Assembly (NCBI GenBank): GCA_948144175.1
Contig: CANXME010000387.1
Span: 710,501 to 774,500, forward strand
Origin: Closterium sp. NIES-65
Lineage: Eukaryota; Streptophyta; Zygnematophyceae; Desmidiales; Closteriaceae
Reading direction: 5' to 3'
DNA length: 64,000 nt
Part shown: positions 21,380 through 32,600 of the stretch, one piece after another
Layout of the letters: each line of letters starts with the position of its first letter
Numbering within the stretch: the stretch's first letter is position 1
The notes under the pieces: generated by a model
The model's database searches: none
What the model was told of the DNA's origin: nothing
What the model saw: the letters and a program-made list of their open reading frames with translations, nothing else
Made by a program: the position numbers and the translations under genes

Positions 21380-24300
21380 ATGGCGGGAGACAACCCATCT
21401 GGCCCTGCACTCCAGTCAGCCGGAGGAGCTTCAGAGTCAACATCAGGAGCTACTAGATTAGTGGAAGCAGTTGCACCAGGCAGTTCTTCAACTACATACT
21501 CACCACTCACCTCCTTCATGCCTAAGCTTCACCTCCCCAAGTTCAACGGCAAAGATTTTCCAACATGGGCAACTCAGTTTGAGCTCACTGCATCCCTTCT
21601 GGATCTCTGGCCTTACTACACTCGAGAAGCAGCCAAACCAGCAGCAGATGCTTCAGAAGCTGAAAAACGACTCTACGAACGGCGCAACAAGGAGGCCTTC
21701 CTCTACCTACTCAATAGCATTCACGAGCAGCACTTGAAGTCGCTCCTACCCTGCTCTACAAAGGCAAACAGCGCAGAGGAAGCATGGAGCCGACTGAAGT
21801 CTATGCACCAGTCAAAATCCGAGAGCAGCCAGGCCGAGATGTGGAGCCGCTTCATGAGTCTCAAGATGGAAGAAGAAGAACCAGCCCAAACCTACCTTCA
21901 ACGAGCTGAAACGATGCTAGAGGAAGCAGCCGCGATCGGCTTGGAGATTCCAGAGTCTCTTTTCAAGACCGTCATCCTCACCGGCCTTACACCGGAGTGG
22001 GACACTTTCCGTGCAACACTACAAGCACTTCCGCAATCAATGAAGACCCGTGCGTTCATCTTCGAAGCCCTTGTCAACGAGCAGCAAAGTCGAGACCTTG
22101 CACGAAACAAGCGGAGTGACGAGGGTGCGTGGAGTGCTGCAGCAGCTACAAGATATGGCAACCAATCCCAGAGGCAAGGAAATTTCAGCCCAAACCGCCC
22201 TCAACCTTACTATGGTACGAATTTTCAGTCACCTTCCAACCCATACAAACCCTCTCGTTTTGCTCAGTCAAGTCCTCCCTATAAGTCAAGTCCCTATGTC
22301 CAGCCAAGGCCTTCTATTCCCAATCAATATCAGCCTAGGAATGCACGAGTCTATACGCCAAGAGTCAATAATTTCAGCCAAGCCTCAAATGCTAAAAAGT
22401 TTAATTTCGAGTGTTTTTGTTGTCATGAGTGGGGTCATCCGTGGTATGCTTGTCCTAAGAAGCCTCCTAATTGGGTTCCCCCACCTCAGCTACTATCCGA
22501 AAAGGGTAAGGCAGCCATAGCAAACATGGCAAGTCATTCTACAAGTCAAAATGAGTCCAAAGATTCTGAAGGTCGTGTCCTTTTCAACGCCGCCACTTGC
22601 ATGCACGTTTTTTCTACTAGTAGTGAGGAGTTTATCCTTGATAGTGGCTGTTCTGAAACCATGACTCCCTATCAGTCCATTCTTAAGGATTTTCAGCCCT
22701 CATATGACTCAAAAGCTGTGACACTTGCTGATCTTGGCAAAGTACCTATCAAAGGAGTCGGCAAGCTTGAGTTCGAAAAGGATGGTAAGCCATTTTGTGT
22801 CAATAAAGCTTTGTTTGTTCCTGATTTGGGAGCAAACTTGCTCTCAGCTGGACAACTTGAAGAGAAAGGTGCCTCTGTACTATTGCAAGGGGGGAAAGCC
22901 AAAGTGTGGGACAGTGCAGGAAATTTGGTGGCTGAAGGCGAGCGTACCGGGCGGCTCTACAAGATGAAGTTGGAGATCAAGCGCGGTTCTAACAATACGA
23001 AGAACGACGTTGTCTCGCTTCCCGCAGTTTCAACCAACAAAGGGAGTATCTCCCAAGCTGAGGTATGGCATGCACGCTTGGGGCACTTGGGAATGCAAGC
23101 ATTGAAAAAGTTGGTGAATCACAAGAGCGTGGAAGGATTGAGTTTGAGTGAAATTGCAGTCAAGTCCCTTTCTTCCGTTCCATGTCCATCTTGTGTTGAG
23201 GGTAAGCTAGCTAGAAAGCCATTTTTCCCTTCTAAGTCTCAGTCAAGGGACCTCCTAGAGTTGGTCCACACTGATGTATTTGGCCCCATGCGAGACCCTA
23301 ATCGAAACGGTAAGAGATATTTGGTGTCTTTCATTGATGACAAGAGTCGTTTCTCGTGGTCATTTTTCATCAACACCAAGGATGAAGTTCACAAGTGTTT
23401 CAAGCAATGGCTAGCACTTGTTGAGAGAGAGTCAGGGAAGAAGTTACTCACCTTGAGGTCGGACCGAGGAGGTGAGTACATGGGAAAAACATTTCAGGGG
23501 GAGTTGTTGGCATTGGGCATCAAACAACAGTTCACTTGTCCTTATAGTCCTCAGCAAAATGGAGTTGCTGAGAGGTTTCATCGCACTATTCAAGCAATAG
23601 CTACCACTTTTCTTCAGTTTAAGGGCCTTGACAAGCTCTGGTGGGGTGAGGCAATCACTATGGCAATCTATGTTCGCAACAGGAGACCCACAGGGCCCCT
23701 ACCGGATGGTGTAACGCCATATGAGGCTTGGTTTGGAGTTAAACCAGATCTGTCTATGCTTCGTGTTTTTGGTTCCATGACCCAATACCGTGTTCCAGAT
23801 GCAAAGAGAGTCAAGCTGGATAGCAGAGCTCATTGGGGCCTCTTCATCGGCATGAGCAACGAGAGCAAGGGATGGGTCCTTTGGGATCCCGTCACCAAGC
23901 GAGAAGTGGTTTCAAGGGATGTGGTCTTCTATGAAGACATGTCCCTTGCAGATTGGCACAAGTTTTCCTCTTCCTCCTCTCTACCACCCTCTCTCCAACA
24001 GGAACCAGCAAGAGCACCTGAGGAAACAACACAAGAGGAGGACGGAGATGACACCAATTCTGACCATAGCGGACCCATCATCGATCTCCCGCAAGCCGTC
24101 GTCAACGAGACCAGCTGCGCCACACTAGTGCCACCAGCAGCTACTCAACCAAGTGGAGATGTGGTTCAGCCGTCAAATGAAGACAATCCACCCCAAGAAG
24201 TCACCGTTACATCACCGCCAAAGGAGCAGCAGCCAACCGTCACCAACCAGCCAGCTACTTCAACACCAACCCCGCAAGTTCAACGTCACCCGGATCAGCC

Positions 24301-26836
24301 CACCACTACACCATCAAACCCATCACCAGCCGTCAATTCAGAGGCAACTACAGAAGCTCACCATCATCCAATGCAGCAGCAACCTACAGCTACAAGACTC
24401 CAAGTACCTACATCAGCACCATCTACAATTCTTCCTACCAACAAGACAACCATTACCGCAACATCTCGTTCTCACACACGTTCATCACTTCAGGTTCCAA
24501 CGTCAAGCCAGCTCATAGCACGAGGATCACTTCAGCGAATCACCACCAACACCAGCTCCAACAGCCCACTTCTTCACCCAAGACCTTTCTCAACTTCACC
24601 CCCACGTCCCGGAATCGGCCGTCATCAGTTACCGCCATCTTCAACACCGAGAAACAGCGCCAATCAGACCAAACCGTCTCCAACTTTCGACAACGCAGCG
24701 TCATCATCAATTCCCAAGCTTCTAGTCTCAAGATCCCCACCAAGAGAATCTTCACAGCCAACTATGCCGACGAACATTTCAGCTTCACCGACACAAGTCA
24801 CCACACCTATTCCTCAAGTCAACACCGATAATCGAGAGAGTTCCACGCCGGGAGAAGATCATGCAGTCGTGCCGCCGTCGCAGCCATTGTCTCAGCCGCA
24901 GATGACCGTGTCAATGCATCCAACCACTGTGAGACCGAACCCTACCATTGATTTGTCTCAGCCAAGTGAGGCTTTGGGTAAAGGTAAACGAGTCCGCAAG
25001 GTAAAAAAGCCATTCACATTCATGGTTGACATGTCATCAAGGTGCACATGTGAGGAGAGCGAGGATTGCATTCACAAGAAGGTAGAGGCAATATGCATGG
25101 CAGCGTCACACCTTCCACGAGAGCCATTGAGTCGTCATGAGGCAGTGGCAAGTCCCGAGAGAGAGCAATGGTTGAAGGCCGAGGAAGAAGAGATTGAGAG
25201 TCTCATGAAGAGAGGTACATGGCGTCTTGTTGAGCCACCTCCAGGGAAGAAGGTAATTGGTGTCAAGTGGGTGTACAAGATTAAGGTAAAAGGTGATGGT
25301 ACACTTGATAGGTACAAGGCAAGGTTAGTGGCAAAAGGTTATTCCCAAATTCCAGGTCTAGACTTCACCGAAACCTTTGCTGCAGTAGCGAAGTACACCA
25401 CGGTACGAGTCCTCCTCGCCATAGCCGCATATCTTGGTCTCCATATCCATCAAATGGATGTCAAGAACGCATTTCTCTACGGTGTCTTGGAAGAAGAGGT
25501 ATACATGGCACAACCCGAAGGTTATGATGATGGTACGAGTCGAGTTTGTCGCTTGGTAAAGTCCCTTTATGGTCTCAAACAGTCCCCACGTGTATGGTAT
25601 CATGCTCTTGAGAAGGTACTCTTCAAGCACGGTTTCACAAGGTCCATGAGAGACAACGCGTTGTACTTCATGCACACGAGTGAGGGGGAGTACATTTGGC
25701 TCTTGGTATATGTCGATGATCTCCTCCTAGTCTCAGGTTCTCTTGATCTCCTCAACAAGGTGAAAGGTATTCTCATGAGTGCATTCACAATGACCGATCT
25801 TGGTGAGCCGAGTCATTATCTTGGTATGAACATTGTGAGAGATCATAAGTCACGGTCCATCTTCCTATTCCAGCAAAGGTACATCCAAAAGGTCCTTGAG
25901 AGGTTTGGTCTTGATGATAGCAAGCCATCACCTACCCCACTTCCTACCAACTTTGTCCCTTTGTCTTCACATCAGCCCTTTGAGGAGAGAGAGTCAAGCC
26001 TGGATATCACGGGTATTGAGGAGTTGTGTCTTGAGGAGAGTGAGCATCATGGTGAGAATTCACCCAAGGTATCCCCACAAGACCTAGCTCTCTACCAAAG
26101 TCAGGTTGGGTGTCTCATGTATGCAGCCCTATGCACAAGGCCCGACCTAGCATTCACGGTATCCAAGCTCGCTCAACACATGAGTGCCCCATCACCTATC
26201 CATATGCATGCAGCCAAGCGAGCTATTCGGTATCTCAAAGGTACTTCTAATCATGGTCTTCTCTTCCAAGCCAGCCCACATGCAAGCTCCCTCCAAGGCT
26301 TTACCAATGCAGATTGGGCGGGAGATTTGAGCACACGCAAGTCCACCGGTGGCTATATCTTCCTTATGTGCGGTGCCGCTGTTTCTTGGCAATCGCGCAA
26401 GCAAAGTTGTGTGGCGCTTTCTACAACCGAAGCTGAGTACATGGCAATGACCGAAGGAGCAAGGGAGGCAATTTGGTTACGTGGACTCTTGGAGGACTTG
26501 AGGCAGCCGCAAACTCAACCAACTCCGCTCTACGTGGACAACACTTCAGCTATCGCCCTCTCCAAGAATCCGGTTCATCATGGGCGTACAAAACACATCG
26601 AGGTGCAGTACCATTTCATTCGTGAGCAACTAGAGAAGGGAGTTCTCGCCGTCAACTTTTGCCGTTCATTCGACCAAGCGGCAGATTTCATGACTAAGGT
26701 TCTTCCACATGATGCATTCAACATGTGCAAGGCAAGAGCAGGTCTCATGACACTTCATGAAGCAGTGCAGCAGTTTGAGGAGAATGAGGAGAAGCAACAT
26801 GGGCAGCAGCATGGAGTGTATGCCAAGGAGATGTAA
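21380..26836 (+). CDS. copia E gag-pol polyprotein (intact, 1818 aa)
   Basis: A single frame with all Ty1/copia domains in order. Gag occupies about residues 1-330. A zinc knuckle near 344 (CFCCHEWGHPWYAC, fitting C-x2-C-x4-H-x4-C) follows. The protease site is FILDSGCSETMT near 416. GAG-pre-integrase is near 560 (WHARLGHLGM). Integrase has catalytic Asp in VHTDVFGPM (about 630) and SDRGGEY (about 694), with SPQQNGVAERFHRT supplying Glu. A Pro/Thr/Ser/Gln-rich linker of roughly 400 residues comes next. Reverse transcriptase has QMDVKNAFLYG and LLVYVDDLLLVSG (about 1444), and RNase H has ADWAGDLSTRKSTGGY (about 1643) and STTEAEYMAM. Length and order match autonomous copia elements. The ATG at 21380 lies 55 bp after the PBS. 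Confidence 0.96.
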   Translation: MAGDNPSGPALQSAGGASESTSGATRLVEAVAPGSSSTTYSPLTSFMPKLHLPKFNGKDFPTWATQFELTASLLDLWPYYTREAAKPAADASEAEKRLYERRNKEAFLYLLNSIHEQHLKSLLPCSTKANSAEEAWSRLKSMHQSKSESSQAEMWSRFMSLKMEEEEPAQTYLQRAETMLEEAAAIGLEIPESLFKTVILTGLTPEWDTFRATLQALPQSMKTRAFIFEALVNEQQSRDLARNKRSDEGAWSAAAATRYGNQSQRQGNFSPNRPQPYYGTNFQSPSNPYKPSRFAQSSPPYKSSPYVQPRPSIPNQYQPRNARVYTPRVNNFSQASNAKKFNFECFCCHEWGHPWYACPKKPPNWVPPPQLLSEKGKAAIANMASHSTSQNESKDSEGRVLFNAATCMHVFSTSSEEFILDSGCSETMTPYQSILKDFQPSYDSKAVTLADLGKVPIKGVGKLEFEKDGKPFCVNKALFVPDLGANLLSAGQLEEKGASVLLQGGKAKVWDSAGNLVAEGERTGRLYKMKLEIKRGSNNTKNDVVSLPAVSTNKGSISQAEVWHARLGHLGMQALKKLVNHKSVEGLSLSEIAVKSLSSVPCPSCVEGKLARKPFFPSKSQSRDLLELVHTDVFGPMRDPNRNGKRYLVSFIDDKSRFSWSFFINTKDEVHKCFKQWLALVERESGKKLLTLRSDRGGEYMGKTFQGELLALGIKQQFTCPYSPQQNGVAERFHRTIQAIATTFLQFKGLDKLWWGEAITMAIYVRNRRPTGPLPDGVTPYEAWFGVKPDLSMLRVFGSMTQYRVPDAKRVKLDSRAHWGLFIGMSNESKGWVLWDPVTKREVVSRDVVFYEDMSLADWHKFSSSSSLPPSLQQEPARAPEETTQEEDGDDTNSDHSGPIIDLPQAVVNETSCATLVPPAATQPSGDVVQPSNEDNPPQEVTVTSPPKEQQPTVTNQPATSTPTPQVQRHPDQPTTTPSNPSPAVNSEATTEAHHHPMQQQPTATRLQVPTSAPSTILPTNKTTITATSRSHTRSSLQVPTSSQLIARGSLQRITTNTSSNSPLLHPRPFSTSPPRPGIGRHQLPPSSTPRNSANQTKPSPTFDNAASSSIPKLLVSRSPPRESSQPTMPTNISASPTQVTTPIPQVNTDNRESSTPGEDHAVVPPSQPLSQPQMTVSMHPTTVRPNPTIDLSQPSEALGKGKRVRKVKKPFTFMVDMSSRCTCEESEDCIHKKVEAICMAASHLPREPLSRHEAVASPEREQWLKAEEEEIESLMKRGTWRLVEPPPGKKVIGVKWVYKIKVKGDGTLDRYKARLVAKGYSQIPGLDFTETFAAVAKYTTVRVLLAIAAYLGLHIHQMDVKNAFLYGVLEEEVYMAQPEGYDDGTSRVCRLVKSLYGLKQSPRVWYHALEKVLFKHGFTRSMRDNALYFMHTSEGEYIWLLVYVDDLLLVSGSLDLLNKVKGILMSAFTMTDLGEPSHYLGMNIVRDHKSRSIFLFQQRYIQKVLERFGLDDSKPSPTPLPTNFVPLSSHQPFEERESSLDITGIEELCLEESEHHGENSPKVSPQDLALYQSQVGCLMYAALCTRPDLAFTVSKLAQHMSAPSPIHMHAAKRAIRYLKGTSNHGLLFQASPHASSLQGFTNADWAGDLSTRKSTGGYIFLMCGAAVSWQSRKQSCVALSTTEAEYMAMTEGAREAIWLRGLLEDLRQPQTQPTPLYVDNTSAIALSKNPVHHGRTKHIEVQYHFIREQLEKGVLAVNFCRSFDQAADFMTKVLPHDAFNMCKARAGLMTLHEAVQQFEENEEKQHGQQHGVYAKEM

Positions 26837-26888
26837 GAGGAGAGTAAGAATGGGCGTATGTGTGCTTCGGGTCTGGTGCGAGGGGGAG

Positions 26889-27386
26889 TGTTGGAGAATC
26901 GAGTCTCTGCCGCCCCAGCCCTTTGCACACAAGGAGCAGCAAGAATGTCGGCGACGGATTGAAGGCTTTGCGAAAAATCAGAAACTTCCGCAGCAAAATC
27001 AGATTGCAGCCGAAGACTCGATACAGTTCGGGATTGCTCTCAAACAGAAGGGTCGACAGTTTCTACAGGTTTCTACAAAACAGAATGAGCTATAACAGTA
27101 CATTCCAGAGATTTCTTATTCATGCACCTCATGTGGCTCTCAAGTCACTCAAGGTTCATGGAATCTGAATTGTGCCCAAGTTCCCAAGGAAGTTGCCTTG
27201 TCTAGCAGCCTAGTTTGAGCTATCAATCTGCATGTTTGTAATGCTTAAGAAGTTGTGCTTTAGTGGGCTTGTTAATCTTGATCATAGTGAAGTTTTCTCT
27301 CATCAAGCCAAGTCCAGCAGCTCTGTTGAGCTTTTCCAGCCAAGTTTCCAGCCTACCAGTCATCAAAGCTACTCTGTTTTGCAAGT
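26889..27386 (+). repeat. 3' LTR of copia E
   Basis: 498 bp, directly after the polypurine tract AGGGGGAG, followed by the GTTTC target duplication. Confidence 0.95.
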
Positions 27387-27391
27387 GTTTC

Positions 27392-28173
27392 GTTCTTGTG
27401 TGTTGAGCTTGCGGATAAAGCGCATGGCGTGAAAAGCAAGGTCGCGAAGGGAGAACTGAACATCCAGAGGGAGAAGAAAAACCCAGAGACGCGTTCTTGC
27501 ACCGACAGTTGAACTGTAAGATTGTCACAAACACCATCACAAGGATGCTATTCTCTAAGGATGCTTGTGAACCGGTGACGGATTTCGCACTGAGGTGCAT
27601 GCAATCTACCTCACATGGAATGTGTCTTCGAATGCAATACGGCGCCGCGTATTCCGCTTTGTCAGCGCCAAAACTTGAAAGTCAAATTTCGTGTTTCCAA
27701 ACCAGGGTTCGCGATATAAGACGAAACTGATCTGATCGGTATGACTTTTGTGCTCTCCTGAGCTCAGATTACCTACATGTCTGTCCCAGGGTTGTTTGAA
27801 TATGTCGGCCATGAACATGGTGATGTGATGGGTGTGACCCTGTGAACGCAGTACCCATTGCCAGTGCTGAGTGGGATGAGCTAGTGGGCCGAACAATGGG
27901 GTTGTGGATTTATGAAATTGATGTGATTTATGACATTGATACATTCAGTATGGTGAATGTTCCTACCACTTGTGTGCCACAGCAGGAGTCTCCCCCACAG
28001 AATGGAGTGGATGATGTGGTTGCATACGGGTTGATGCCAAGCACCCAGCATAATGCTGCCTTGCATGGGCACGCACAGTGCTGCCTTGCATGGGCACGCA
28101 GAGATACGGCATTGCTTAATACAGCATATACAAAACAATACACTTCTCATCTCATCTCACCACACGGTACGCA
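27392..28173. other. Spacer between copia E and GT23-like copy 2, no gene seen
   Basis: Unique-looking sequence with a small tandem duplication (TGCCTTGCATGGGCACGCA, near 28062-28100). It probably includes the 3' UTR of copy 2. No ORF with recognisable features. Confidence 0.5.
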
Positions 28174-28866
28174 TCATGGAACATTAATGAACACGAACCG
28201 CGACTGTCTTCTACCCCCAGTGCACCTCATCTCATCCAAAAGCTCAGCCCACTCATCCCCATGCATGCCCACGAACGCATCGCACTGCGCCGCCACCACC
28301 AGCCGTGCCATCCGCTCCCCATCCCCCCACCCATCTCCTCCCGCCTCCACTGCCCCGTCCATACTCCCTCCTCCGGCACCCTCGCTCCCACCACTCTCAC
28401 CACCACCCACTGTGCTGCCTGCACCGGCCGCAGGGGCAGCCGGCCCTATTGCAGCTGCAGCGCTCTCAGAAGCAGGGGAAGAGGACAGCGCTGCTGTGCC
28501 GGCAGCAGGGGCAGGTGGTGCTTGCTGCTGGAGGAGGTGGTGTGGGGTGGATGGCGAGGAGGGGAGGGTGGGTGGGGGCGAGGGCGAGGGCATGTAGAGG
28601 GTCCAGTCGGGCAGGTGCATGGTGTTGGGCGGTGGCAGCTGGGCAGGGGAGAGATGGGAGTAGGAAGGGGAAGGTTGGGAAGGAAGGGAGGAGCAGAATG
28701 AGAAGTGAATTCTTGTGTGGAATGAGCATGCTGAAGCCAGAACACTGCAGCCACACTCCTCTCTCGCTCTCGCCCATGGCCCTCACTACAATACCTACGC
28801 CCCAAATTACAATGCCCACACCACACCCAGCTTTGCCAGTGCCATGTGCACCCTCACCCTCACCCT

Positions 28867-29362
28867 CACCTACGCATGCCAGCTGACCCACATGTGCCTC
28901 ACCTGCGCATGCCAGCTGACCCACATGTGCCTCACCTGCGCATGCCAGCTGACCCACATGTGCCTCACCTGCGCATGCAAGCTGACCCACATGTGCCTCA
29001 CCTGCGCATGCCAGCTGACCCACATGTGCCTCACCTGCGCATGCCAGCTGACCCACATGTGCCTCACCTGCGCATGCAGCTGACCCACATGTGCCTCACC
29101 TGCGCATGCCAGCTGACCCACATGTGCCTCACCTGCGCATGCCAGCTGACCCACATGTGCCTCACCTGCGCATGCCAGCTGACCCACATGTGCCTCAACT
29201 GCGCATGCCAGCTGACCCACATGTGCCTCACCTGCGCATGCCAGCTGACCCACATGTGCCTCACCTGCGCATGCCAGCTGACCCACATGTGCCTCACCTG
29301 CGCATGCCAGCTGACCCACATGTGCCTCACCTGCGCATGCCAGCTGACCCACATGTGCCTCA
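28867..29362 (-). repeat. 33-bp minisatellite, about 15 copies, at the exon 7 donor of copy 2
   Basis: The minus-strand unit is GTGAGGCACATGTGGGTCAG plus CTGGCATGCGCAG. The first unit is the end of exon 7: VRHMWVSWHAQ aligns without gaps to the exon end of copy 3 (LRHAWINTESQ). Every unit ends CAG and is followed by GTGAGG, so each junction is a consensus 5' splice site. One unit is 1 bp short, near 29071. Confidence 0.92.
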
Positions 29363-30141
29363 CGTCCACATCGCTCAGCCGCAGCACACTCGCTGCCATC
29401 ACATGCACTCCCACTCCCATCCCTGATGACGTCAGCACACCTCTTCCTCCTCTTCCTTCCTCCCCTCGTCCTCCTCCACCAACCCCCGTGCCCCCACTCC
29501 CCCCCATCACCACGCCCACCATGGGTCGCACCACAAACAGCGGCTCCCCTCCTACTCGACCATACTCGCCCATCCCCACCCCTCTGCACCGCTCACTGCA
29601 CCTGTCGAACCCCCTCGCTCCCCACACTCGCGCCTCCAATCCCACCCCCATGCTGCTCGCCCTTGGCTGTGAGTCGGGATTTGATCCCGGAATCAGATCT
29701 AGCGTTGAAAGATCTGATGCTTCAGCTGACAAGGGGAGGTTCTGGGCGGCGGCTGGGCCTGCTGAGGTGGCAGCTACTGATTGGAGGATGGAGGCGTAGA
29801 TGGCTGGGAGGGAAGCAATGTGATTGGCCACGTGCATGCCATAGGCGGTGTGTCTCTGTTGGTTGATGACGTGGCAGAGATGGGCTGATGGCCACCTCAG
29901 CATGAAGCGCACCGCCTGCGCCCGCCACCAGTGCAGCTGAGGGAGGGGGCGAGGCGAGGGGGAAGGCAGAATAAATGGGCAGGGCACCCCATGCCCGCCA
30001 CCAGTGCACGTTGCTTGGGAGTTGGGAGGTAGAGGGGCCAAGACAAAAGCAAGAGTAAGGAGACTGCACAGGTGCACGGTGCCTGCCAGGCCAGCAGTGC
30101 ACATGGTGGGCAAGCATGAGGACAACTCATTGCTTATCAAC

Positions 30142-30538
30142 AGCCCACCAGCGGTGCCCACCAGCGGTGCCCACCAGCGGTGCCCACCAGCGGTGCCCAC
30201 CAGCGGTGCCCACCAGCGGTGCCCACCAGCGGTGCCCACCAGCGGTGCCCACCAGCGGTGCCCCACCAGCGGTGCCCACCAGCGGTGCCCACCAGCGGTG
30301 CCCACCAGCGGTGCCCACCAGCGGTGCCCACCAGCGGTGCCCACCAGCGGTGCCCACCAGCGGTGCCCACCAGCGGTGCCCACCAGCGGTGCCCACCAGC
30401 GGTGCCCACCAGCGGTGCCCACCAGCGGTGCCCACCAGCGGTGCCCACCAGCGGTGCCCACCAGCGGTGCCCACCAGCGGTGCCCACCAGCGGTGCCCAC
30501 CAGCGGTGCCCACCAGCGGTGCCCACCAGCGGTGCCCT
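30142..30538. repeat. 13-bp minisatellite, about 30 copies, in intron 6 of copy 2
   Basis: The unit is CCAGCGGTGCCCA, nearly perfect, with a single +1 insertion near 30262. All six frames are open, which produces spurious ORFs. It begins about 250 bp after the proposed exon 6 donor in transcript order. Confidence 0.93.
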
Positions 30539-31387
30539 TCATTGTGCCGCGCAAAGGTGGCCTCGTTGCCAGGGTAGACAGGAGGGGTGGATGGAGCGGC
30601 ATGGATCAACAGCAAGTGGGAGGACTCCACCACTCAGACACACGGATGCTTTGCAAGTAGCACACCGGCACTTGCATGCCCAAGGAACCGTCACCGCTCA
30701 GCACCATTCATCACCAGTCACCGTTTTTCACCAGTAATCGTTTTCCACAACTCACAGAATGCTCGTTTCCGTGCCCCACGTACCTGCTGTCTGAAATCAT
30801 CTGTGGGTGGCACCTCCCCCAGATACTCCCTCTGTGCCTGCTGCTCCAGATGCGGCCTTCCCCAGCTGGCGGGAGAAAAGGCAGGCCACGGGGCGAAGAG
30901 GCACAGGGGGTACAGGGGGGTGGGTGAGCAGGATGGGATGAGGGGGTATGGGGGAGAGATAGAGAGGGGCACGGTAGTGTGAGCAGGCACGCAGAGAAGC
31001 AAGGCAGCGCAGCGCCAATCAGTGAGCACAGGCAGCATGGATGGAATAGAACTCCTGTGTCACTACAATACATACACCATATACAAGTATAGCACATAAG
31101 CTACAGAGATCAAACACGTACATTTTGGTTACTCGGGCCTCCACCGATGAGAGAGCAGCACTGCTGGATTGGTCCACGTCAGACACATCCAAACACACCA
31201 CCCTATCTGCTGACGTGGCCAGCTGCTCGAACTGAGAGGTGTCGCTTTGACATGGCGGCATGCGACTGGCTGCCATAGCAGCGCTGATGTCAGCAGAGCA
31301 GTGAGGGGAGGCGATGGGGAAGAAGAAGCAGCCCCAGTCGCCCACGCTACCATCGCTGCCCATGCCGCCCATTGGCTGGAACTCTGC

Positions 31388-31419
31388 CATGCCATGCCAT
31401 GCCATGCCATGCCATGCCA
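31388..31419. repeat. Pentanucleotide tract abutting the exon 5 acceptor of copy 2
   Basis: The minus strand reads (ATGGC)n running directly into the acceptor ATGGCAG at 31390-31384, so the AG of the splice site lies inside the last repeat. Confidence 0.85.
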
Positions 31420-31499
31420 TATTATTCCAATCCATGCCATCCAACGCCAGGATATACAAGAACACAACCTCATGCCATGAGTAGATTGTGTGTGATGTG

Positions 31500-31850
31500 A
31501 AGAGGACACACTAGAGCCATTGTGAGGAGCGGGGCCAGGCTTTCGGAAATCCATACGAGCCAGGGACGCCACACGGATGAACAGGCGGCACAGGGATGAA
31601 CAGGCGGCACAGGGATGAACAGTATCGGAATCGGGGGGGGGGGGGGGGGGAATAAGCTTCTAAGCTTAGAGAATGGGATGCGTTTCGGAAGGCAGTAGCC
31701 CTAACCTGCCTAGTGATTGGGGCTAGTGCCCCTTCAAGCACAAGCACGTTCCCAAAAAGTTTTGATCCTTTCATTTTCTGCACTTTCACGGAACTACTGC
31801 TTCGATTGAAGTTGTCAAACACTCACATGATGACTTGGGGACGTACGGTC
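31500..31850. other. Part of intron 4 of copy 2 with G-homopolymer and short repeats
   Basis: Contains a short direct repeat (GATGAACAGGCGGCACAGG, near 31575-31610) and a run of about 19 G near 31635. No element ends are recognised. Confidence 0.5.
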
Positions 31851-31885
31851 GCATGCATGGCGCCCACCCACACGTGCTGCCTGCA

Positions 31886-32113
31886 CTGTCAACGGTGCCC
31901 ACCTGTCAACGGTGCCCAGCTGTCAACGGTGCCCACCTGTCAACGGTGCCCACCTGTCAACGGTGCCCACCTGTCAACGGTGCCCAGCTGTCAACGGTGC
32001 CCACCTGTCAACGGTGCCCAGCTGTCAACGGTGCCCAGCTGTCAACGGTGCCCACCTGTCAACGGTGCCCAGCTGTCAACGGTGCCCAGCTGTCAACGGT
32101 GCCCAGCTGTCAA
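31886..32113 (-). repeat. 17-bp minisatellite, about 13 copies, starting 8 nt into intron 4 of copy 2
   Basis: The minus-strand unit is GTTGACAGCTGGGCACC, or a variant with GACAGGTGGGCACC. The array starts eight bases after the exon 4 donor (GCAGAG/GTGCGTG at 32122/32121). The second variant makes a CAG/GTGGG donor-like junction. Confidence 0.92.
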
Positions 32114-32224
32114 ACACGCACCTCTGCACACCTGGTTGTTGGCTGGCTGGAAGGTTCCTGGAAGTGGCACGAGGGTTCTGTTGTGGAGCATGGCGAGGGC
32201 GAGCAGCGCCGCCATTCCGTGCAG

Positions 32225-32600
32225 CTGAGGGCGATGGGGATGGGAGCGATGGGGATGGGGGCGATGGGGATGGGGGCGATGGGGATGGGGGCGATGGGGA
32301 TGGGAGCGATGGGGATGGGGGCGATGGGGATGGGGGCGATGGGGATGAGGGCGATGGGGATGGGGGCGATGGGGATGGGGGCGATGGGGATGGGGGCGAT
32401 GGGGATGGGGGCGATTGGGATGGGGGCGATGGGGATGGGGGCGATGGGGATGGGGGCGATGGGGATGGAGGCGATGGGGATGGGGGCGATGGGGATGGGG
32501 GCGATGGGGATGGGAGCGATGGGGATGGGGGCGATGGGGATGGGGGCGATGGGGATGGGGGGCGATGGGGATGGGGGGCGATGGGGATGGGGGGCGATGG
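32225..32600 (-). repeat. 15-bp minisatellite, about 24 copies, abutting the exon 4 acceptor of copy 2
   Basis: The minus-strand unit ATCGCCCCCATCCCC forms a C-rich pyrimidine tract that ends in the acceptor GCCCTCAG at 32225. The array therefore supplies the polypyrimidine tract of intron 3. ORFs such as (GDGDG)n or (PSPPS)n are artefacts. Confidence 0.92.

Larger units (their letters stand above)
20815..27386 (+). mobile_element. Complete Ty1/copia retrotransposon E, 6572 bp
   Basis: The 5' LTR is 20815-21312 and the 3' LTR 26889-27386, each 498 bp, with about four differences between them (about 99% identity). The LTRs start TGTTGGAGAATCG and end TTTTGCAAGT. The PBS TGGTATCAGAGC (21313-21324) follows the 5' LTR, and a polypurine tract (AGGGGGAG, 26881-26888) precedes the 3' LTR. 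The 5-bp target duplication GTTTC lies at 20810-20814 and 27387-27391. The element is clearly less GC-rich than its surroundings. With an unbroken gag-pol this is a recent insertion that may still be competent. Confidence 0.96.
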
